A stretch of DNA of 64,000 nucleotides from an uncultured Oscillospiraceae bacterium (GTDB taxonomy: Bacteria > Bacillota > Clostridia > Oscillospirales > Oscillospiraceae), in the NCBI GenBank assembly GCA_910585265.1, contig CAJUCA010000011.1:3552-67551 (forward strand), read 5' to 3'. The notes beneath the pieces were generated by a model. That model worked only from the letters and a program-made list of their open reading frames with translations. It was not told where the DNA came from and searched no databases. Shown here in pieces: positions 1-8,670 of this stretch (its first letter is position 1; each line of letters starts with the position of its first letter). A program made the position numbers and the translations under genes.

Positions 1-697
1 GCACCAGGTCGTATTTCCCGCTTTTCAGCACCTTTTGGGCATGGGCCCGGTCACGCACGAAGGTGAGTGCCTTCGCCGCCTTGGCGGACAGGGCCTGCTC
101 GTCCAGCTCCCTGTACTGGAACGAGCAGTACAGCTCCACGTCCTCCGGCTCCCTGCACTGCGCCACGAACTCACCCTTGACCTCGGCATCGGTGTAGGAC
201 ACGTCCGTCCCCTCGGAGGACAGGATGCGGTCGGTGCTGCGGATGACAAAAAGCTCGGCGGAGTTGATAAAGGCATCCTCCTGGACATCGGCGGCAAACA
301 GGGCCTTCGCCATCCTCCCGGCACTCCAGGCCAGAGGGGCCTCGGCCAGTTCGCCGGCCTTTTCCACCAGGGGGGCCTGCACCGGGTCGGTCAGCTCAAA
401 ATAGGGGTTGGCCGCAAATTGGGCGGAGTAGTATGCGTCCTTCAGTGCCCGCTCTATCTGCCCGTCGTCCATGGAGGCCGCCAGCTGCACCGAGGTGAAG
501 CCCCGGCTGGGCTTGCCGCCGTCCGGGTTCTCCACATCCCGGAATACGGTGACCTCATACTTGCGCACGTCCTTGCTGCGCCGGGTGTCCAGCTGCTGCT
601 TCACGAAGAACAGCTCGGCGGTCTCTTCCGCCCGCTCGTTGATCCGCCACAGGGCGATGCCGCAGCGGGCCAGGGCGTTTTTGATTCTCTCGATCAT
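1..697 (-). CDS. TldE/PmbA-like metalloprotease-family protein (partial, C-terminus off window)
   Basis: The minus-strand frame is open for 232 codons from the ATG at 697 to the left edge, so only the N-terminal half is visible. It begins MIERIKNALARCG, and a good Shine-Dalgarno GGAGG lies 7 bases before the ATG. It starts 13 bp after the stop of tldD, the usual pairing of the TldD/TldE (PmbA) protease, which processes modified peptides and is implicated in maturing or degrading small proteins. In known TldD/E complexes the TldE subunit lacks the metal site, and I see no HExxxH in the visible part. The family call rests mainly on position next to tldD and on the general N-terminal pattern, so another TldD/PmbA-family member is possible. 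Confidence 0.8.
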   Translation of the reverse strand, partial: MIERIKNALARCGIALWRINERAEETAELFFVKQQLDTRRSKDVRKYEVTVFRDVENPDGGKPSRGFTSVQLAASMDDGQIERALKDAYYSAQFAANPYFELTDPVQAPLVEKAGELAEAPLAWSAGRMAKALFAADVQEDAFINSAELFVIRSTDRILSSEGTDVSYTDAEVKGEFVAQCREPEDVELYCSFQYRELDEQALSAKAAKALTFVRDRAHAQKVLKSGKYDLV

Positions 698-710
698 GCT
701 CACACCTCCA

Positions 711-2123
711 TCAGCCCAGCCGGATGCGGGCCTTCATATACGGGCCGCCGTCCGACACCTTCACCCACTCCTTATGGCCCTTGCCGCAGAAGCCGCTGCC
801 GGACAGCTCCGGCGCGCTGCTCATCATGGTGACGGACTTCAGCAGGTCGGGCACGTAGCCAGTGAGGACGATGGGGGAGTAGATCTTCCCCGTCAGCTTG
901 CCGCCCTTGATCTCCTTGGCGGTGGTCACCATGCACTGGATGCCCCAGTTTTTGGGGTCCTCCATGCCGCTGGAGGGGCACTCCAGCAGGAAGCCGTCCT
1001 CCACGCTGGCGATCATCTCCTCCGGGGTGCAGTCCCCGCCCTGGAAGTAGGTGTTGGTCATGCGGGTGTAGGCCTTGCGCTCATAGCTCTCCCGGCGGCC
1101 GTTGCCGGTGGGGGCCACCCCCAGGCGGGCGGCGGACAGCGCGTCGCACATCCCGGTTTTCAGCACGCCCCGGTCAATGATCACCGTGTCCCCGGTGAGG
1201 GTGCCCTCGTCGTCAAAGAACATGGTGGCCGCCTCGTCCACCGCGCTGCCGTCGTGCATGGTCACCAGGGGGCTGGCCACGTACTCCCCGATAAACTGCT
1301 TTGCCTGGGCCCGGTCCTTGACGAACATATCCATCTCCACCCCGTGGCCGAAGGCCTCGTGGACGATCATTCCGGTGGTGGACGGGTCGCACACGCAGTC
1401 GTACTCCCCCGGCGGGATGGGCTGGCTGTCCAGCAGGGCCAGGGCGTCGCCCACCACCTGCTCCACGCCGCCGTCCATCACGTCCAGCAGCTCCGCGCCG
1501 CCCAGGACGGAGAAGGGCTTGTAGGACATTTTGATCTCCTGCCCCCGGGAGGCCATGACCGCCATCCCGGCGGTGGTCCACATCACGGTCTGGTCCAGAT
1601 CCCGGTTTTTGGACAGGAACAGCTTGCGGTATGCCTTGCTTGCCACCACCACGTTGGCGTCCAGCACCCGCTCGTCTACAGCCAGGGCCTTCTCCCGGAT
1701 GGCGGTGATTTTGCCGAGGATGGCCTCGTCCCCCAGCTCCCGGGGGTTGATCTTCCAGCCCGTCTCCTTCTTCAGCCCCGCCGGATCGTCCGCCGGGATG
1801 GGGGTGGGCAGGGGCTGGAACTCCGCCGTGGCAGCGTTCTGCTCGGCCAGACGCTTTGCCATGAGGGCGCAGATCTCGGGGACCTTTGCCTCGGAAAACT
1901 CATTGAAAGAATACTCGGCGCAGCCCACGCCGTCAAACACGCGGACCACAAAGCCCGCCGCGCCGCCGGTGCCGGAGGCGGAAATGCCAATCCCGGCGCG
2001 GTTGATGCGCCAATCGCGGCGGTCGTCCGCCTCCGCCAGCACGGAGGCATAGGGGTATGTCTCGCCCAGGGCGGCGATGAGCTTTTTCAGGCCCGGTTTG
2101 GCCTGATCAATGGTTGGAAACAC
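711..2123 (-). CDS. tldD: TldD family metalloprotease
   Basis: This 470-residue protein is the catalytic subunit of the TldD/TldE protease. The family-specific zinc motif HEAFGH (HExxxH) is present in the segment MIVHEAFGHGVEMD, about residue 255. The C-terminus has the Gly/Ser-rich region FCGKGHKEWVKVSDGG seen near the end of TldD proteins. I place the start at a GTG (2123), because AAGGAGG lies 7 bases upstream. A further upstream in-frame ATG at 2186 would fall inside the promoter found at 2158-2186. The gene is followed at 13 bp by the tldE-like gene. The pair probably forms a cytoplasmic hetero-oligomeric peptidase. Confidence 0.92.
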   Translation of the reverse strand: MFPTIDQAKPGLKKLIAALGETYPYASVLAEADDRRDWRINRAGIGISASGTGGAAGFVVRVFDGVGCAEYSFNEFSEAKVPEICALMAKRLAEQNAATAEFQPLPTPIPADDPAGLKKETGWKINPRELGDEAILGKITAIREKALAVDERVLDANVVVASKAYRKLFLSKNRDLDQTVMWTTAGMAVMASRGQEIKMSYKPFSVLGGAELLDVMDGGVEQVVGDALALLDSQPIPPGEYDCVCDPSTTGMIVHEAFGHGVEMDMFVKDRAQAKQFIGEYVASPLVTMHDGSAVDEAATMFFDDEGTLTGDTVIIDRGVLKTGMCDALSAARLGVAPTGNGRRESYERKAYTRMTNTYFQGGDCTPEEMIASVEDGFLLECPSSGMEDPKNWGIQCMVTTAKEIKGGKLTGKIYSPIVLTGYVPDLLKSVTMMSSAPELSGSGFCGKGHKEWVKVSDGGPYMKARIRLG

Positions 2124-2157
2124 AGAAGGACCTCCTTTTTCTTGAAAAGTCAGGGCT

Positions 2158-2186
2158 ATCATATCACGAGATACCTCGCCTGTCAA
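2158..2186 (-). promoter_or_regulatory. sigma-A promoter for tldD-tldE
   Basis: On the minus strand, TTGACA (2186-2181) and TATGAT (2163-2158) are separated by 17 bp in the gap between the permease stop and the tldD GTG. This predicts transcription of the tldD pair independent of the upstream permease gene. The leader would be only about 30 nt and contains the Shine-Dalgarno site. Confidence 0.75.
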
Positions 2187-2213
2187 GGTATCAGAGGGGG
2201 TTTTTCCCAGCCG

Positions 2214-3389
2214 CTACTCCAGCACATCCAGCTTGCCGTGCTTTTTCAGGCCGGAGAGGATGGCCCGCCGCGCCAGATCGTAGATGACGGCGAACACGGG
2301 CACCCCCACCAGAATGCCCACAAAGCCGAACAGCCCCTGGAACAGGGTGATGGCGAACAGCACCCAGAAGCCGGTAAGCCCCACGCTGCCCGCCAGCAGC
2401 TTGGGGCCCAGCACGTTGCCGTCGAACTGCTGCAAAACCAGGATAAAGATCAGGAAAATCAGGCAGTTGCGGGGGCTGGAGATGAAGATCAGCAGGGCGG
2501 AGGGCACCGCCCCGATGAAGGGTCCGAAGTAGGGGATCACGTTGGTGACGCCGATGATCACGCTGATCAGCACCCCGTTCTGGAAGCCCGCCACCACCGA
2601 CATGATGGCGCAGAAGACGTAGCAGATCAGCCCCACGATGGCACTGTCCAGGATCTTGCCGCCGAAGAAGCCCACAAAGGTGGTGTCGATATAGGTGAAC
2701 TCGGTCAGCAGCCTGTCCGCCCGCTCCGGCTTGAACACGGCGTACAGCAGGGCCTTGGCGTGGCGGGTGAACTTCTTCCGGCTGGCCAGCAGGTAGATGC
2801 AGATGATCACGCCCAGGATGATGTTTTTCGCCACAGTCAGCACGGAGCCCACGGTGGTGACCACCCCGCCCATCATGCCCTGCATGGTGGGCAGGAGATC
2901 GGTGGTGGCCCAGTTCTTGATCCAGTCCTCCATGTTGGAAAAGGCGTTGTTTACGTAGTTTTGCAGAATCTCATTGCCCTCCAGATGGTTCAGCACCCAT
3001 TTGGTGAACTCGTCCACTTTGGGCGGGATGGCGATAGCCAGGGCCACGATGCTCTCCCACATCTCCGGGAGCACCATGCTCAGCAGCAGGTAGAGGATCA
3101 CCGCGCTGATCAGCATCACCGCCACCACGCTGAGGAGGTTGGCCCACCTCTTGTACTTCTCCGGCAGGGCGGACTCAAACTGCCGCTCCAGGAAGCCGCA
3201 GGGGGTTTTCAGCAGGTAGGCCATGGTGCCGCCGTAGACGAAGGGGGTGAGTATGTCCATGACCCAGTGGAAGCCCAGGCGGATCTCGTCCAGCTTTTGG
3301 ATGGCGAAGAACAGGAGGATGGCCAAGGCCAGGGACAGGAAGGCCGTCAGGGACTGGAAGAAGATCTTCTTTAAAAATTCCCGGTTCAT
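2214..3389 (-). CDS. AI-2E family transporter (PerM/YdiK type)
   Basis: This 391-residue polytopic membrane protein has about eight hydrophobic segments. The large soluble loop between residues 90 and 160 and the C-terminal pore signature VIPYFGPFIGAVPSALL followed by a QQFDGNVLGPKLL segment are typical of the AI-2E / PF01594 permease family. Members include autoinducer-2 exporters and Na+/H+ antiporters, so the substrate cannot be predicted here. The ATG overlaps the stop of the upstream HAD gene by 4 bp (ATGA), implying translational coupling in one operon. Confidence 0.9.
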   Translation of the reverse strand: MNREFLKKIFFQSLTAFLSLALAILLFFAIQKLDEIRLGFHWVMDILTPFVYGGTMAYLLKTPCGFLERQFESALPEKYKRWANLLSVVAVMLISAVILYLLLSMVLPEMWESIVALAIAIPPKVDEFTKWVLNHLEGNEILQNYVNNAFSNMEDWIKNWATTDLLPTMQGMMGGVVTTVGSVLTVAKNIILGVIICIYLLASRKKFTRHAKALLYAVFKPERADRLLTEFTYIDTTFVGFFGGKILDSAIVGLICYVFCAIMSVVAGFQNGVLISVIIGVTNVIPYFGPFIGAVPSALLIFISSPRNCLIFLIFILVLQQFDGNVLGPKLLAGSVGLTGFWVLFAITLFQGLFGFVGILVGVPVFAVIYDLARRAILSGLKKHGKLDVLE

Positions 3390-4108
3390 CGGCCGCCCTC
3401 CCGGATCTTTGTCCAGTAGGCCATCAAGTCACCGAAGCCGCCCCGGGGGTAGGGGGAGAGATCCCGGCCCTCCCGGTTGATCAGGCAGTCGGTGAGGAGA
3501 AATACCTCCATGCCCAGCTCCCGGGCCACCATATCCTCCTCCGCGTCGTTGCCCACCATGAGGCACTCCTCCGGCGTCAGGCCCAGGGTGTCCAGGATCT
3601 CCCGGTAATAGCCCAGGCTGGGCTTGCACCAGTGGGAGGTCTCGTAGGTGGTGCACAGGGCGAAGTCCTCCGGCGACAGCCCGGTCCAGCCCAAGCGGAC
3701 CCGGGTGCCCGCCGCCGGGAAGATGGGGTTGGTGGCCAGCACCACCCGGCTTCCCGCCCCGCGCATGGCCCGGACGGCGTCGGCGGCCTGGGGGTTGTGG
3801 CCGCAGAAGGCCCGGGCGGCCTGGAACTCTCCGGCGTAGAAGCTGTCGAACAGGGGCTTGTCCGCCAGGGCCTCCTGGCCGAACAGCTGGGCGAACTTCT
3901 GCCAGAAAACGGCCTCGTTGGTCTGGCTGCCGTCGTTTTTCACCATGGCGGCGGTGCCCACCCACACTGCGTCGATGAGCTGCTTGGGGTCGTAGCCCCG
4001 GGGGGCGATCTTTTGGGTCAGCAGGCCGAAGTAGCCTTTGACGAACTGGTCCTGGTCCATGGGGAGCAGCGTCCCGTCCAGGTCAAATAAAACAGTGGTA
4101 AGCTTCAT
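3386..4108 (-). CDS. HAD family hydrolase
   Basis: This 240-residue HAD-superfamily phosphatase has motif I DLDGTLL at residues 9-15 (the nucleophile would be Asp9), motif II in VVLATNP near residue 115, motif III Lys in the HWCKPSLGYY segment, and motif IV GNDAEEDM near residue 195. The overall form resembles phosphoglycolate-phosphatase-like HAD proteins, but the substrate is not predictable. It is the first gene of a two-gene operon with the AI-2E permease (4-bp overlap). A sigma-A promoter lies 64 bp upstream. Confidence 0.9.
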   Translation of the reverse strand: MKLTTVLFDLDGTLLPMDQDQFVKGYFGLLTQKIAPRGYDPKQLIDAVWVGTAAMVKNDGSQTNEAVFWQKFAQLFGQEALADKPLFDSFYAGEFQAARAFCGHNPQAADAVRAMRGAGSRVVLATNPIFPAAGTRVRLGWTGLSPEDFALCTTYETSHWCKPSLGYYREILDTLGLTPEECLMVGNDAEEDMVARELGMEVFLLTDCLINREGRDLSPYPRGGFGDLMAYWTKIREGGR

Positions 4109-4171
4109 GTGCGGTTTCCTTTCTGTCCGGCTGTTTGGCTGGCGGCGGAATGATTTGGGCTGTATAAGGAT

Positions 4172-4199
4172 ATTTTACCCCGGATTGTGAGAAAGTCAA
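4172..4199 (-). promoter_or_regulatory. sigma-A promoter for the HAD-permease operon
   Basis: On the minus strand, TTGACT (4199-4194) is followed after 16 bp by TAAAAT (4177-4172). It points toward the HAD gene at 4108. It is divergent from the SLH protein leader that begins at about 4226. Confidence 0.65.
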
Positions 4200-4225
4200 G
4201 TGCGCGAACGTGACGGGCGCGGGGA

Positions 4226-4306
4226 GAGAGGATGGCCCATCCCCTCTTTTTCGCGTCAAAAAGTTCTCTCCTCAACGGCAAAAATATTTGAGGAGGAAAC
4301 AATCCA
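4226..4306 (+). promoter_or_regulatory. conserved structured leader of SLH protein 1
   Basis: Two hairpins can be drawn. The first (4226-4250) pairs GGATG with CATCC around a GCC loop, with an outer GAG/CTC pairing and a following T-run, so it looks like an intrinsic terminator. The second pairs CTCCTCAA (4268-4275) with TTGAGGAG (4288-4295) around a 12-nt loop, burying the Shine-Dalgarno GAGGAGG of the gene. From 4226 to 4341 the DNA is identical to the reverse complement of the leader and early coding region of SLH protein 2 (11937-11822). No clear promoter was found between here and the divergent HAD gene. Confidence 0.7.
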
Positions 4307-7300
4307 ATGAGAAATTTGAAGAAGTTTCTCGCGCTGGTCCTCGCGATGATGATGACCTTGAGCCTCATGGTCACCGTCAACGCGAAGAACGTTGAGTTCG
4401 AAGACGGCGAAAGCGTCAACGAGGCTTTCATCGACGACCTCACCGTCCTGGCTGGCATGGGCGTGATTCGCGGTCAGAGCACCGACAAATTCGCCCCGCT
4501 CAGCACTGTGACCCGCGCCGAGATGGCGGCCATCGTCTACCGCCTGAGCACCGGCGACGCCGACGCCGACCCCGAGTACAAGGATAAATCCGATATGTAC
4601 GCGGGTTACGGCGACTTCACCGACGTGACCGAGTCCAACTGGTTCTCCGGCTACGTGGGCTACTGCGCCAACGCCGGGATCATCATCGGCTACCCCGATG
4701 GCACTTTCGGCCCCAACAAGCCCGTTACCGGGTATGAGGCCCTGGTGATGCTGCTGCGGGCCATGGGCTACGACCAGCCCAACGAGTTCAGCGGCAAGGA
4801 CTGGCGTCAGCACGCCGCCTCCATCGCTACCCAGCGGGGGATGCTGGCTAAGGTGAACACCACCAGCTACCGCGGCACCCTGATGAACGGCGCGGCCCGT
4901 GAGGTCATTGCCGAGATCGCGTTCCAGGCCGCGACCAAGGCCCAGGTGGAGTGGACCGCCGCCTTTGGTTATCAGACCGCCCCTGTAAACGGCGTGCTGA
5001 CTGGTGACACCGTGTTCAAGAGCCTGGGTGAGCGTTGGTTCGGCCTGGCCAAGACCACCAGCATCATTCTGGGCAACCAGGCCACCGGCGAGAGCGGCAC
5101 TCTGCTGAGCGCGCTCAAGATGACCTACACTGTTGGCACTGATACCTACGAGGTTGACAACATCGCTCCCTACGCTTACCCCGGTGTTGAGATCGCCGCC
5201 GCCGACTTTACCAACGCCGGGCTTGCCACTCCTGGTGCTGCGGTCCCGGTTCCCACCGGCTTGAAGCTGGCCGGCAAGACCGGCCTGGATCTGTTCGGCC
5301 ACAAGGTCGAGGCGTGGTACAACTCTGACGACCCCTCCGCTGCCAAGCAGACCTATGCCATCCTGGACCGGGCCAACCTGGCCAAGACTGTGTACAGCCC
5401 CGACGGCACCGACGGCAACAAGCTGTCTGACGGTACCTTTGCTACCAACGCCGCAGCCGCCAAGTCCCTGGGCGCGGCCGCCATGGCCGCTGGCTTCGAC
5501 GTGGATCTGAAAACCAGCGAGGCTCACGAGAGCAATGTGTACGACCGTATCACCAATGCTACTGTGGCCAAGGCTACCACTGCCAGCCTCAACGGCCTGT
5601 ACGCGCTGGTCTCCAACAACAGCGACAAGACTGTTGACGTGATCGTGGCCCTCAGCGCGGAGGTGGCCGAGATCACCCAGAAGAACACCATTGCCAACAC
5701 CCAGACCCTGACCCTGGCTGGCCGCGGCACTAATGCCACCACCCCCGCCCAGATTGCCGCCTCTACCTTCAAGAATGGCGACCCCGGCACCGCCGGCGTG
5801 ATTTACGTCAAGTCCCTGGTGGAGGGTTCCGAGACCGAGCTGGGCGCAAAGGTTACCGCCTGGCAGGTGAAGGGAACCAACGATGCCACTGCTTATAAGG
5901 ACGCGGACAAGGCCACGAAGGGCACCGCGGGCACCAACAAGAATATGCCCTACTTCCAGCTGGACAAGGTGACCAAGTCCGTCACCGGCACCGTTGTGAG
6001 CTATGACAGCACCGCCAACGGCAAGCTCACCATGTCCGACGGCAAGGTGTACGAGCGTTCTTACCTGTGGAGCAAGGTGGTTAAGGGCGCGATCCAGACC
6101 CCGCTGAACGCTGCTGGCGCCGTGGAGTTCCAGGCCGGCGTGAACTACACCATCTGGCTGGACGACGACGGCCGCTGGCTGGGCGCGACCACCGCTTACA
6201 GCGACTTCCTGTACGGCACCTATGCCGACTACACCGTGGGCGAGCTGGGCAGCGCCGAGATGAAGTACTACGTCACCGGCGTGACCATCGACGGCGAGAT
6301 TGTAAAGAACGTGCCCATGACCAGCCTGCTCCAGGACAGCCAGGACTATCCCGACGCTGCTACCGGCGACTCTTTGGGTGACGGCTATAATGAGCTGCTT
6401 ATCTCCAAGAAGGATTTGGGCAACTCCGGCAACGGCAACCAGATCCTGACCGGTGCGTACACCGGCTATCTGAAGGACGCCGAAGGCAACTTCGTGGCGG
6501 ATGATACCGATGCCAATAAGACCGGCGTCCAGCTGGGCGATGTGCAGCTGCTGAATGATACCGGCAAGAAGTGGACCATTACCAAGGACGATGTGGCCAA
6601 CGGCTTCGCAGACCTGAACACCCCGAAGGACGGCAAGCTGGTCGCCACCAAGGATACCACCTTTATCCTGGTGTCCGGCACTGGCGTCAACGATGTGAAG
6701 GTTGAGAAACTGCAAGGCATCGAGGCTCTGCTGAAGGGTTACAGCAAGGTGGAGCTGGACGCTTCCGCCTTGGCTACTTCCGCCGATAACACACCCTACG
6801 GCAACACCTATTACATCATGGCGGCCGACCGCTTCAACAAGGTGGATACCAGCAACAACACCCTGGTTGACACCGTGATCCTGGACGCCCGCGACCTGAC
6901 CTACACCGGCGCGACCAGCCTGTTCTTCGCCCTGGACGACAACACCACCGATGTGGTGCTGGCGGGCACCGATTCCACCAAAGTTAAGCAGTACAAGCTG
7001 TACAACGACGGCGAGCTGGGCACCTACTTCGTGACTACTGAAACCAAGTACAGCGGTGTGGCCCCCACCGGCGGGAACAGCGATGGCGACTTCTTCGAGC
7101 TGGTGAAGGTCTATGAGGTCAACGGTGTGCCCGTGTACAAGGCCGTTGCGGCTACGGGTCAGAACAGCACCGCTAACCTTGATATGGCAAACACCACCTG
7201 CGATACCGAAGTGCTGTACAGCTATGTGGGCGTGAGTAACCTGCAGACCGTCTGGCTGCAGAAGGGCACCGGCAAAGTGCTGGCCAATGTAGCCAACGCC

Positions 7301-7474
7301 AAGGTCGTGGACGTGGAGTTCAATGCCGACTGTGACCACGCCGAGATCAAGAGCATTGAGGACCTGAACCGCGCGGTTTCCGGCGATGACGCCCTGAGCG
7401 GCGCCATCAAAGTGGCCATCGTGAATGACGGCATCAATGTCAGCATGATCTACGTGACCTACGTGCACGCCTAA
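4307..7474 (+). CDS. SLH domain surface protein 1
   Basis: This is a 1055-residue predicted secreted protein. Residues 1-26 form a signal peptide (basic MRNLKKF, hydrophobic core, cleavage after VNA). SLH domains follow at about residues 38-200, with motifs FAPLSTVTRAEMAAIVYRL, FTDVTESNWFSGYV and GYPDGTFGPNKPVTGYEA. These domains normally anchor proteins to pyruvylated secondary cell-wall polymer. The remaining ~850 residues are Ala/Thr/Asp/Gly-rich, low in Cys and unlike any family I recognise. The start is fixed by GAGGAGG 10 bases upstream and by the identical start of two paralogues. The body is the most diverged of the three: its C-terminus ends YVTYVHA, where the others end YIYIID. It is convergent with a tail-fibre-like gene across a terminator. 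Confidence 0.93.
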   Translation: MRNLKKFLALVLAMMMTLSLMVTVNAKNVEFEDGESVNEAFIDDLTVLAGMGVIRGQSTDKFAPLSTVTRAEMAAIVYRLSTGDADADPEYKDKSDMYAGYGDFTDVTESNWFSGYVGYCANAGIIIGYPDGTFGPNKPVTGYEALVMLLRAMGYDQPNEFSGKDWRQHAASIATQRGMLAKVNTTSYRGTLMNGAAREVIAEIAFQAATKAQVEWTAAFGYQTAPVNGVLTGDTVFKSLGERWFGLAKTTSIILGNQATGESGTLLSALKMTYTVGTDTYEVDNIAPYAYPGVEIAAADFTNAGLATPGAAVPVPTGLKLAGKTGLDLFGHKVEAWYNSDDPSAAKQTYAILDRANLAKTVYSPDGTDGNKLSDGTFATNAAAAKSLGAAAMAAGFDVDLKTSEAHESNVYDRITNATVAKATTASLNGLYALVSNNSDKTVDVIVALSAEVAEITQKNTIANTQTLTLAGRGTNATTPAQIAASTFKNGDPGTAGVIYVKSLVEGSETELGAKVTAWQVKGTNDATAYKDADKATKGTAGTNKNMPYFQLDKVTKSVTGTVVSYDSTANGKLTMSDGKVYERSYLWSKVVKGAIQTPLNAAGAVEFQAGVNYTIWLDDDGRWLGATTAYSDFLYGTYADYTVGELGSAEMKYYVTGVTIDGEIVKNVPMTSLLQDSQDYPDAATGDSLGDGYNELLISKKDLGNSGNGNQILTGAYTGYLKDAEGNFVADDTDANKTGVQLGDVQLLNDTGKKWTITKDDVANGFADLNTPKDGKLVATKDTTFILVSGTGVNDVKVEKLQGIEALLKGYSKVELDASALATSADNTPYGNTYYIMAADRFNKVDTSNNTLVDTVILDARDLTYTGATSLFFALDDNTTDVVLAGTDSTKVKQYKLYNDGELGTYFVTTETKYSGVAPTGGNSDGDFFELVKVYEVNGVPVYKAVAATGQNSTANLDMANTTCDTEVLYSYVGVSNLQTVWLQKGTGKVLANVANAKVVDVEFNADCDHAEIKSIEDLNRAVSGDDALSGAIKVAIVNDGINVSMIYVTYVHA

Positions 7475-7514
7475 TCATCAGATTAGGACGCAACAAAACC
7501 CAAGGTATAAGGAA

Positions 7515-7552
7515 GCGGCCCCCGGGATTTCTCCCGGGGGCCGCCCTTTTTG
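7515..7552. terminator. shared terminator between SLH protein 1 and tail-fibre-like protein 1
   Basis: GCGGCCCCCGGGA (7515-7527) pairs with a complementary arm ending at about 7544, followed by a T-run at 7546-7551 on the plus strand. It lies between two convergent stop codons. On the minus strand no clean T-run follows, so it may serve mainly SLH protein 1. Confidence 0.85.
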
Positions 7553-7963
7553 TCACGCGAACGCGATAAAAGCGTAACGATGGTTTGGTGAGTTCAAAGT
7601 CCAGCCTTGGGTCGCGCCAATGCGGAAACCACCCTCCTCAATCACTACCACACTTTTCCATGGGTGATCTGTCCAGGCGATGCACAGCCCGCCGGTATCG
7701 CTTTGTACCAACACCAGGGATGGTGTGAATCCGACGGGAATAAACTGGGTAGCCAATGTACCCTTGTCGCCCACATAGGAGCCCACAATAATGGGCTTGC
7801 TCTCCAACGTAAGGATTCTCTGTTCCAGCCCGTCCGTCCGGGCTTCGGCGGTTTTGGTGAGCAGCGCGGCCTCGATCTTGTCCGCGTTCTCGTTCAGCGG
7901 CGCGGGGGAGAGGGGATCATTGGTTTCGATCAGGTTGAGCTTGTAATTTTGTGTCTGTTGCAT
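7553..7963 (-). CDS. stand-alone phage-tail-fibre-like protein 1
   Basis: This 136-residue protein has no signal peptide or membrane segment. The N-terminus (MQQTQNYKLNLIETNDPLSP, then LNENADKIEAALL) resembles the attachment segment of phage tail fibres. It is followed by a short heptad-like stretch (residues ~30-50) and a C-terminal beta-rich part with GSYVGDKG, a FTPSLVLV motif and the closing YAFIAFA. I chose the second ATG because the preceding TTG at 7975 directly abuts the AAGGAG. Two paralogues occur at 8180 and 15846, each convergent with an SLH gene. No other phage genes are nearby. Its role is unknown. A domesticated fibre tip, a surface-binding accessory or an orphan structural relic are all possible. 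Confidence 0.8.
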   Translation of the reverse strand: MQQTQNYKLNLIETNDPLSPAPLNENADKIEAALLTKTAEARTDGLEQRILTLESKPIIVGSYVGDKGTLATQFIPVGFTPSLVLVQSDTGGLCIAWTDHPWKSVVVIEEGGFRIGATQGWTLNSPNHRYAFIAFA

Positions 7964-8179
7964 AGCTTTTATCAACTCCTTCGCCGCTGGATAAACGGGG
8001 GCGGTTGTTGCCCGCTCCGGAGCAACTATGGGGCGAAAAAATTTCCCGGGGCGGTTTTGGGACGGCGGGCGTACAACGTTGCCTTTTTACCGAAATCCGC
8101 GGCTTTTCCCGCCATTGTTGCCCCGAACCGTACACCTCCGCCCCCCTTCTAACCAGCCCCGAAGGGAGTGGTAGAAGAA
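7964..8179. promoter_or_regulatory. divergent intergenic region of the tail-fibre-like genes 1 and 2
   Basis: Both genes carry a related ~50-nt leader that also precedes the third copy (16248-16310). The leader contains GTTGCYCCG and a GC-rich block with CCAGCGGCGAAGGAG (copies 1 and 3) or a diverged form (copy 2), ending in the Shine-Dalgarno site. In copies 1 and 3 the CCGC and GCGG blocks can pair just upstream of the SD. I could not pick out a convincing -35/-10 pair for either gene. Confidence 0.45.
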
Positions 8180-8602
8180 ATGCAACAAACCGACAAGTAC
8201 AAGCTCAACAAGCCCGGGATCGACGATCCCCTCGCCATCGCGCCGCTGAACGAAAACATGGACAAGCTCGAAGCCGCCATCCTCGCCGAAACCGCCGCCC
8301 TGGACAGCCGCGTCACCGTGCTGGAAGCCAAATACTTTGTATCGGGCACCTTCATCGGGGACGGCCAGTCCAGCCAGTTCATCAACCTGGGCTTCACCCC
8401 CAAGGCCGTCCTGGTTCACCACGAGTACATCGCGTATTACACCGCCCTGGCCGTGGCCGGACAGTCCAGCTCCAACGGCCCCGGGACCGCCCTGGAGGTG
8501 GTGGAAAACGGCTTCAAGGTTCACAATTCTTCCCCCAGTGCCTCCATCAAACGCAACATGAACGAGAACGGTCAGTCGCTCAACTACATCGCGTTTACCT
8601 GA
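8180..8602 (+). CDS. stand-alone phage-tail-fibre-like protein 2
   Basis: This 140-residue paralogue of the proteins at 7553 and 15846 begins MQQTDKYKLNKPG, then LAIAPLNENMDKLEAAI, a short coiled-coil-like segment around VTVLEAKY, then GTFIGDGQSSQFINLGF with TPKAVLV, and ends LNYIAFT. The LGFTPKAVLV and NYIAF signatures are common in C-terminal domains of phage tail fibres. The ATG at 8180 has AGGGAG 11 bases upstream. An in-frame GTG at 8168 would sit on the SD itself. The gene is convergent with SLH protein 2 over a perfect bidirectional terminator. Function unknown. Confidence 0.8.
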   Translation: MQQTDKYKLNKPGIDDPLAIAPLNENMDKLEAAILAETAALDSRVTVLEAKYFVSGTFIGDGQSSQFINLGFTPKAVLVHHEYIAYYTALAVAGQSSSNGPGTALEVVENGFKVHNSSPSASIKRNMNENGQSLNYIAFT

Positions 8603-8610
8603 ATCATGAC

Positions 8611-8646
8611 AAAAAGGCCCCCCGGCGAGAGCCGGGGGGCCTTTTT
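8611..8646. terminator. bidirectional terminator between tail-fibre-like protein 2 and SLH protein 2
   Basis: AAAAAGGCCCCCCGGC and GCCGGGGGGCCTTTTT form a perfect 16-bp inverted repeat around a 4-nt loop. A- and T-runs on both flanks let it work on both strands. Confidence 0.92.
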
Positions 8647-8670
8647 GCGTTTTCAATCAGGGACTAAAGA

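Noticed and set aside
4256..7468. Very long open frame antisense to SLH protein 1 (and similar frames opposite SLH 2, SLH 3, the AI-2E/TldD genes and ileS)
   Set aside because: Codon bias of GC-rich genes leaves the opposite strand free of stops. The translations are His/Val/Gly/Ala-rich without domains, have no ribosome sites and run fully antisense to well-supported genes.
7553..8602. Possible prophage remnant
   Set aside because: The tail-fibre-like proteins are present, but there is no capsid, terminase, portal, integrase, holin or lysin nearby, and each copy is tied to an SLH gene.
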